Shown here: in pieces, positions 7,401-11,244 of the stretch
Layout of the letters: every line of letters starts with the position of its first letter
Numbering within the stretch: position 1 is the stretch's first letter
NCBI GenBank assembly: GCA_937870805.1
Contig: CALMZT010000641.1
Location: 1-11,244, forward strand
Reading direction: 5' to 3'
Length of the DNA stretch: 11,244 nucleotides
Source of the DNA: an uncultured Chloroflexota bacterium
Lineage (GTDB): Bacteria; Chloroflexota; Anaerolineae; Aggregatilineales; Phototrophicaceae
The notes under the pieces: model-generated
Database searches by the model: none
What the model was told of the DNA's origin: nothing
The model's input: the letters and a program-made list of their open reading frames with translations, nothing else
Translations under genes and position numbers: made by a program

Positions 7401-10310
7401 GTCAAAGCCGCCTGTCGTAATGGTGACGATTTCGCCGGGGAACGGCTGTGAAGTGAGGATCACAGTATAGACCTGCGCTGGACCATTTTCCGTTACCGTT
7501 ACTGTCGTGGGGGCAACCACCACGCCCGCCGTTTCGTTGTCAATAATTGTGACCGTGACAGATGCCGCCGTGACCGTGCCGTCGCCGTAGCGTGTCAGCG
7601 GGTCGCTGCCACCAACGCCGTTAGCAATGATGGTTGTACGGGTATCGTCGTCAAGGAAGTTATCGACGGCGCTCACGCTGAAGTTCTGCGGCACATTCCA
7701 GTTCGTTTCGTCAAAGGTCAAGGTCGCAGGACTAACCGTAATCTCCGTAGAGTAGCCGCCGACTGTGATCGTTATCCTTTCACTTGGGAAGGGCTGCGAT
7801 GTCAAGCGTGCGCTGTAGGTCTGTGCAGGTTGATTTTCTTCAACGACGATGCTGGTAGGTGTAATCGTAACCCCTGCGGTATCGTCGTCATTGATGGTCA
7901 CATCTACTGGTGAAGCCGTCACCGTGCCATCGCCATAGCGCGTCCCTTGATTGCTGCTGACGCCGTTGGTAATGGTGGTGGTGCGGGTATCGTCGTCCAG
8001 CCAGTTATCGACGGCTGTCACAGTCACAACCTGCGGCACATTCCAATTCAATTCCGTGAGCGTGACTGTCGCTGTGACGGTGATGGCTGCCGAGAAGCCG
8101 CTGGTCGTAATCGTCACCGTTTCGTTGGGGAACGGCTGTGAAGTCAATACTGCGGTATACGTTTGGGCAAGTCCGTTTTCTGTGACCGTAACGGTGAGGG
8201 GTGTCACGATGACACTCGCCACATCATCATCATTGATCGTGACAACGACAGGAGCAGCCGTCACGGTACCGTTGCCATAGCCTGTTGCCGTATCCGTGCT
8301 GGCGACGCCATGAACAATCGTCGTAGTGCGCGTGTCGTCGTCAAGGAAGTTATCGACGGCAGTGACCGTCACGACTTGCTGCACATTCCAGTTTGCAGCG
8401 TCAAAGATGAGCATCGTTGGGCTAACGGTGATCTCGCTTGAGAAACCAGCGCCTGTAATCGTCACAATTTCACTGGGGACAGGCTGCGAGTTCAATACAA
8501 CTGTGTACGTTTGTGCTAAGCCATTTTCGGTGACAATCACCGCAGTAGGAGTCACCGTCACGCCAGCCGTATCATCGTCGGTGATCGTGCCAAGCCCTTG
8601 CGCATCGGTGATCGTCGCGCCAACTGCGCCGCTTAAATCGACGGTATAGGTTTCATCGTTTTCATCCACATAATCGCCATTGACGGTGATGTCTACAGTC
8701 TGCGTTGTCACACCGGGCGCAAACGTGACCAATCCTGTAACGACACCAACGTAATCAACGCCTGCTGTCGCGCTTACATCTGTCGTAAGGTAGTTGACGG
8801 TAATCGTTTGATTGCTGCTGTTCGCCAGTGTTACAGTGAACTGCGCGTTTACAGTGCTTGTGTGACCTTCTGTCACCGTCACATCATTGATGCTGAGTGT
8901 TTCAACCACATCTGTCACAGTGATGGTCATGGTTTCAGTGTAGAACAAACCAGCGGCGTCCGTCGTGCGTACAATGATCGTGTGCGTCGGGTTGGTCTCA
9001 AAGTCGAGCAGCAGGTTATTCGCCACTTGCAGCTGGTTGCCGACGACCTGGAAACGTCCACCAGCGTTGTCGATCAGAGTGTAAGTGTGCGTATCGTTGG
9101 GCATACCGAGATCGACATCGGCGGTCGTGAAGGTGCCAATTACTGCGCTAGTCAGAGCATTTTCCGCAACCGTGCTGTTCGACAGCGTGATGTCGGTGGG
9201 CGGATCGTTGATGGGGTTGACCGTTAGGACGAATGAATCACTGGCTGTCGCACCTTGGGGGTCTCTGACAGTAACAGTAATTGTCGTTGTCCCATTTTGA
9301 TTGGGTAGAGGTGTAGCATTGACGAAGCCAAGAACTAGCAAAGTATTTAACGTGATGTTACCAACTGGAACCAGCGCAGGATTAGACGAAGTTGCGCTCA
9401 AAGTGAGACCTAATCCCAACAACTGTTCAGGATCGCCAATGCCAAAAGTAATAGTTCCCATTGGGCTGTCTTCATTGATCGTGCGATTGGGAATATTGCC
9501 GATGGTCGGTGGATCGTTCACAGGATTAACAGTCAGCGTGAAGGTATCGCTTGCTGTCCCGCCGTTGGCATCAGTTACCGTGATGGTGATGTTTGTTGAG
9601 CCGTTTGCATCGGCATTTGGGTTAATCGATACGGTACGGTTCGCGCCGCTCCCGCCAAAGGTAATGTCGCCCGCCGTCGCAATCGTGCCGTTTGACGAAG
9701 TGGCGCTTAGGGTAAGGTTGTCTGCGGGTGTTTCAGCGTCGCCGATGGTGAAAGAGATGGGACCAATCGGTGTATCTTCGTTCGTCGTCTGATTGGGGAT
9801 GACGCTGATTGTCGGCGCTTGCGTGATGTTCAGAACGTAAGTGCCATTCGTATTGTTATTGCTCGACACGCGGATTTGATAGGTTGTCCCTGCGGTTAAG
9901 TTGACAGAGACAAGCGATTGATTGCCTGTGCCGGAGTCATCATCACAAGCCAGCCGCCCTGTGTTGTTGGTGGGGTAGTTAGCTGGTCTGTTCCATACCG
10001 AAAGGATGGTATCGACTCCGTTTGATGAGCCATTGGTGTTAATGATGTACGTTGCCGTCGCAGGTGCTGTAAAGCGCCACCAACCGCTGCGTACACCATT
10101 ATTACAACCGCCCCCGCCATTAGTTTCACCCGCTTGATTGGTGAAGCCATTATTGGGACCCGAATCGGTATAAACGCCCGCAGGTAATAGGGTGCCTGCC
10201 CAGGCATCGCCGGGTGCGGCAAAAACTGCTGGCAGTTGCACCACGAGCAGCAGCATAGTCACGATAAGTGCTGTTATGAGTAGACTGTAACGTCGATAAT
10301 TTGAAATCAT
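4467..10310 (-). CDS. Giant exported multi-domain repeat protein (PPC, cadherin-like, Calx-beta-like repeats, SH3b)
   Basis: 1947 residues. Residues 1-31 are a signal peptide: basic start NYRRYS, hydrophobic core, likely cut after AVFA. About 34-163 is a pre-peptidase C-terminal-like (PPC) beta-domain (WWRFTAPATATYIINT, CDDDSGTGN, GTTYQIRVSS). Two tandem-95/bacterial cadherin-like units follow (166-265 and 268-367, each with NEDxPxG and ending VNPxNDPPT). Next are a cadherin-type domain (371-468, VAEN, LDFET) and a Calx-beta domain (472-580, VTEG, VDEND). Nine regular repeats span 581-1620 and a divergent tenth 1621-1733. Residues about 1740-1875 form a Cys-containing segment I cannot name, and 1876-1937 are a bacterial SH3b domain (VNLRERAT, GWYQVQY, GWVSADWV). 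I see no LPXTG, PEP-CTERM, C-terminal membrane anchor or RTX nonapeptide, so it is secreted or held by SH3b/wall contacts. An adhesive or structural role is likely. Acidic DDD linkers may bind calcium. The ribosome binding site TAGAGGT (10314-10320) precedes the ATG. The gene is apparently monocistronic. Confidence 0.9.
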   Translation of the reverse strand: MISNYRRYSLLITALIVTMLLLVVQLPAVFAAPGDAWAGTLLPAGVYTDSGPNNGFTNQAGETNGGGGCNNGVRSGWWRFTAPATATYIINTNGSSNGVDTILSVWNRPANYPTNNTGRLACDDDSGTGNQSLVSVNLTAGTTYQIRVSSNNNTNGTYVLNITQAPTISVIPNQTTNEDTPIGPISFTIGDAETPADNLTLSATSSNGTIATAGDITFGGSGANRTVSINPNADANGSTNITITVTDANGGTASDTFTLTVNPVNDPPTIGNIPNRTINEDSPMGTITFGIGDPEQLLGLGLTLSATSSNPALVPVGNITLNTLLVLGFVNATPLPNQNGTTTITVTVRDPQGATASDSFVLTVNPINDPPTDITLSNSTVAENALTSAVIGTFTTADVDLGMPNDTHTYTLIDNAGGRFQVVGNQLQVANNLLLDFETNPTHTIIVRTTDAAGLFYTETMTITVTDVVETLSINDVTVTEGHTSTVNAQFTVTLANSSNQTITVNYLTTDVSATAGVDYVGVVTGLVTFAPGVTTQTVDITVNGDYVDENDETYTVDLSGAVGATITDAQGLGTITDDDTAGVTVTPTAVIVTENGLAQTYTVVLNSQPVPSEIVTITGAGFSSEITVSPTMLIFDAANWNVQQVVTVTAVDNFLDDDTRTTTIVHGVASTDTATGYGNGTVTAAPVVVTINDDDVASVIVTPLTVTVTENGLAQTYTAVLTSQPFPNETVTITTSGFSAAITVTATVTLTELNWNVPQVVTVTAVDNWLDDDTRTTTITNGVSSNQGTRYGDGTVTASPVDVTINDDDTAGVTITPTSIVVEENQPAQTYSARLTSQPFPSERITITVGGYSTEITVSPATLTFDETNWNVPQNFSVSAVDNFLDDDTRTTIIANGVGGSDPLTRYGDGTVTAASVTVTIIDNETAGVVVAPTTVTVTENGPAQVYTVILTSQPFPGEIVTITTGGFDATWVAVTAIVTFDATNWNIAQNVTVSAVDNFLDDDTRTTIIANGVSSNQATRYGDGTVTAASVDVTILDDDTAGVTVNPIAVTVTENGAAQNYTLRLTSQPFPGEIVTITMSGWSTTDITVNPVTRTFTAANWNVLQTVTITAVDNWLDDGTRTTTIANGVSSNQGTRYGDGTVTAASVTVMVNDDDVAGVTVNPTARTVNENGAAQTYTLRLTSQPFPGESVTINLSGWSAVDITVSPTTVTFDENNWNVLQTITITPIDNFIDEGNRTTTIAHTVVGSDPSTAYGSMTAASVVVTVVDNDVAGAPGTPTAPTVTEAGAATTYTVTLTSQPIPGEIVTLTLSGWVAVDVTVSPTPLIFDDTNWNIAQTVTVTPLDNLVADGNRLTTITQTFSSSAATPYGNGTATAAPVVVTVNDNDTPGVVISQTALTVTEMGVAQTYTLHLLSQPAAGETVTLNLSGFSAYISVSPTVVTFNAANWTVPQTVTVNAVDNLIADGQRTTTITQLVTGNIVTTPYGSGSVTATPIAVTINDNDVPGVTISIAALPIAENDPGQTYTIVIDTQPAAGEIVTIDISSPSSELTITPISVSFDDTNWNVPQDILVVPVDNYITDGSRTTTIDHLVSSTDTGTPYGNGTVTAASILVTIVDDDVPGLTFIPGSLTLSEGMDGFYRVRLNTQPLNPVSLILDFDDSQILVNGLTSPVVLTDVFSSANWNTGITLSVTALEDGEAEGDETQLITHSLSSGDVHYNIAVQYAVNIVDVTMDTQAVPRCVMLSLEESTIVRAVIIQPITRNEIYCREIVNSREYMPFLGPGNVGSQAVIDMGIIHAVDIFVTYGENFFGGLWTCLSGRGDMVYMNQSGMPRVPQLLESMYIDGFTCTTIPNAGTLVLVDPIDYSSFSIVQVACDIVTTAEVNLRERATTGSAILEVLPYDTTLSVIARTNGWYQVQYQIEADIVTGWVSADWVREATSCEPPAQ
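5112..8570 (-). repeat. Array of ten ~345-bp coding tandem repeats
   Basis: Unit boundaries, taken at the DDD-like linkers and in protein order, are 8223-8570, 7881-8222, 7533-7880, 7188-7532, 6840-7187, 6495-6839, 6147-6494, 5799-6146, 5451-5798 and the divergent 5112-5450. Each encodes 113-116 residues. The shared pattern is: an acidic linker, TAGVTVTP, VTENG-AQTYTV-L-SQP-P-E-VTI, an NWN motif with Q two or three residues on, VTVTAVDN, a DDDTRTTTI-like segment, then YGDGTVTAA-VTV. It resembles bacterial Calx-beta-like repeats. The first nine keep nearly all of these; the tenth keeps NWN but has lost most of the second half (EGDETQLITHSL). Some DNA blocks of 26 bp are identical between units. 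Confidence 0.88.
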
Positions 10311-10578
10311 GCTACCTCTAACATAGAATTAACGAAAAATTGATTTGAGAACCCAAACCATAAAACGCTTAAGTATGTCGATCACTAATGAAGGAATGAG
10401 GTTCTAGTTCTAATCTTACGAAAAATGAATAACAAAAAGCAACGAAAAATTACGAATTTGCTATGAAATTATGCTCGGTTTTCTCAGCGAATGTTAAAAC
10501 AGAATTATTATCTGGCTGAGATGGCAAATTTCGACGTTTAGTATGCGAGCAGGTAATCAAGCAAAAGTTGAGGAAATG
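10311..10578. other. AT-rich upstream region of the giant gene, ending at the IS element
   Basis: No gene is seen here. It must contain the minus-strand promoter of the giant gene, but I found no pair of boxes I would defend. The 9-mer ACGAAAAAT occurs three times (10332-10340, 10418-10426, 10442-10450), which is notable in so short a region although it is AT-rich. Separated inverted arms exist: CTCAGC (10483-10488) with GCTGAG (10515-10520), nested inside CGAATTTGC (10453-10461) and GCAAATTTCG (10524-10533, one extra T). The region could hold a long leader or regulator sites. Confidence 0.5.
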
Positions 10579-11244
10579 GTAACTACTCAGGGGAATTGTA
10601 TCGTATGAGAAGATAAAGCGTTACAATCGGGATATGGACGAATTAGCACGTAATCAACTCAGACAATTGGATAAAGAACAACTTATTGAGATTATCTTTG
10701 AACTTCGAGCAGTGCTTGAAGAGCAAGGAAAGCGAATTCAAGCCCTGGAAGACCAAGTGGCGAAAAACAGTCGTAACAGTGGTAAACCACCGAGTAGCGA
10801 TGGCTTGAAGAAAAAGCCGCGCAGCTTACGAGAAAAAGGCAACCGTAAAACCGGTGGTCAAGGCGGTCACGAAGGTCAGACGCTGAAAATGGTCGATACC
10901 CCTGAGCATCAAGTAGTGCATCCGGTGACAAGGTGTTCAACGTGTGATGCAAATTTGAGGGATGTGGAAGCGGTACGCATCGAAAAGCGTCAGGTGTTTG
11001 ATGTGCCTGAAGTGCAGATTGAAGTCACGGAACATCAAGGGGAGGTGAAATGCTGCCCGAATTGTGGGACCCAAGTGAAAGCGACTTTTCCGAAAGGTGT
11101 AGAGCGTAGCGTGCAATATGGTCGCCGATTACAGGCGCAAGCGGTCTATTTGACCAGTTATCAACTTCTGCCCTTAGCACGAACGAGTGAGCTATTCGGT
11201 GATTTTTACGGTCACGCTCCAAGCCAAGCTTTCATCTTGGAGTC
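10579..11244 (+). mobile_element. IS66-family insertion sequence, left part (cut by window end)
   Basis: The element is identified from its transposase. A plausible left tip is GTAACTACTCAGGGG starting at 10579, because IS66-family ends commonly begin with GTAA and it is 55 bp before the transposase start. The 8 bases before it (AGGAAATG, 10571-10578) would be the target duplication, since the family makes 8-bp repeats. The right end is beyond the window, so neither the inverted repeat nor the duplication can be confirmed. No tnpA or tnpB genes precede the transposase, which fits the IS66 subgroup with a single transposase gene (ISBst12-like). Confidence 0.6.
10634..11244 (+). CDS. IS66-family transposase (TnpC-type), N-terminal part, open at the right edge
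   Basis: 203 complete codons from ATG 10634 to the window end with no stop, so the gene continues outside; a full family member is around 450-550 residues. Residues about 8-43 are a leucine-rich helix (coiled coil). Then comes the family hallmark KNSRNSGKPPSSDG (44-57) with a basic stretch and GGQGGHEG (74-81), the DUF6444-like N-terminus. A zinc-binding region follows with CSTC at 101-104 and CCPNC at 140-144, matching the IS66 zinc-finger domain. The last part (about 158-203, YGRRLQAQAVYLTSYQLLPL and LFGDFYG) leads into the DDE catalytic domain, whose residues are not in view. The visible part is intact, with no frameshift. The ribosome binding site is weak, which is common for transposases. 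It is transcribed away from the giant gene. Confidence 0.88.
   Translation, partial: MDELARNQLRQLDKEQLIEIIFELRAVLEEQGKRIQALEDQVAKNSRNSGKPPSSDGLKKKPRSLREKGNRKTGGQGGHEGQTLKMVDTPEHQVVHPVTRCSTCDANLRDVEAVRIEKRQVFDVPEVQIEVTEHQGEVKCCPNCGTQVKATFPKGVERSVQYGRRLQAQAVYLTSYQLLPLARTSELFGDFYGHAPSQAFILE

Noticed and set aside
5112..8570. Regular repeats that could suggest a CRISPR or satellite array
   Set aside because: The period is about 345 bp, the reading frame is continuous and the conservation follows protein motifs, so this is a coding domain array.
4470..9792. Many open frames of 65-163 codons on the plus strand opposite the giant gene
   Set aside because: They are antisense shadows created by the repetitive Thr/Val-rich coding sequence. 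They recur with the repeat period, lack ribosome binding sites and have no domain-like content.
4467..10310. Giant protein as an RTX toxin or sortase-anchored adhesin
   Set aside because: No GGxGxD nonapeptide repeats, no LPXTG and no C-terminal membrane anchor are present. It starts with a normal signal peptide, which argues against type I export.
10692..11222. Minus-strand open frames of 86 and 65 codons in the IS region
   Set aside because: They are antisense to the intact IS66 transposase frame, which has clear family motifs.
1..11244. A defence system, toxin-antitoxin pair, biosynthetic cluster or tRNA gene
   Set aside because: No gene or RNA fold in the window supports any of these; the methyltransferase has no restriction partner and no DNA-methylase catalytic motif.

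Overview
The window looks like a bacterial chromosomal segment, most likely from a Chloroflexota lineage (Anaerolineae or relatives). The reasons are the mix of gene types: a very large exported protein built from PPC, cadherin/Calx-beta-like and SH3b modules, an Rcp1-like stand-alone receiver, HdeD/DUF308 and YihY membrane proteins, and an IS66 transposase. The base composition is balanced in genes and AT-rich between them. This placement is an inference from gene style; there is no rRNA or other phylogenetic marker to prove it.

Layout. (1) 182-1318 (+) encodes a YihY/BrkB-family membrane protein with an extra C-terminal membrane helix. It meets, tail to tail, a minus-strand single-domain response regulator at 1337-1771 whose phospho-acceptor Asp, switch Thr and conserved Lys all appear to be replaced. 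(2) 1772-2437 is a 666-bp AT-rich divergent intergenic region with two strong hairpins and a pair of direct repeats. (3) 2438-3187 and 3205-3540 (+) form a likely two-gene operon: a class I SAM-dependent methyltransferase and a small helical protein of unknown function. (4) 3720-4289 (+) encodes an HdeD-like membrane protein behind a 16-bp palindrome and a near-perfect ribosome binding site. (5) A bidirectional hairpin terminator at 4415-4445 separates it from the converging giant gene. (6) 4467-10310 (-) encodes a 1947-residue exported protein with nine very regular 114-116-residue tandem repeats plus a divergent tenth, a Cys-containing domain I cannot name, and a terminal SH3b domain. More than half of the window is this gene. 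(7) 10311-10578 is its AT-rich upstream region. (8) From about 10579 to the right edge lies the left part of an IS66-family element, with its transposase open at the window end.

How the genes relate. The left half is a set of stand-alone envelope and housekeeping-type genes (YihY, receiver, methyltransferase plus helical protein, HdeD) with no single shared pathway visible. The giant gene is transcribed alone and is probably a secreted or surface-associated protein with adhesive or structural repeats. The IS66 element inserted upstream of it, about 270 bp from its start codon, and points away from it. I see no CRISPR array, tRNA, rRNA, defence island or biosynthetic cluster. The points of most interest are the degenerate receiver, the repeat architecture and mosaic DNA identity of the giant gene, and its unnamed C-terminal domain.
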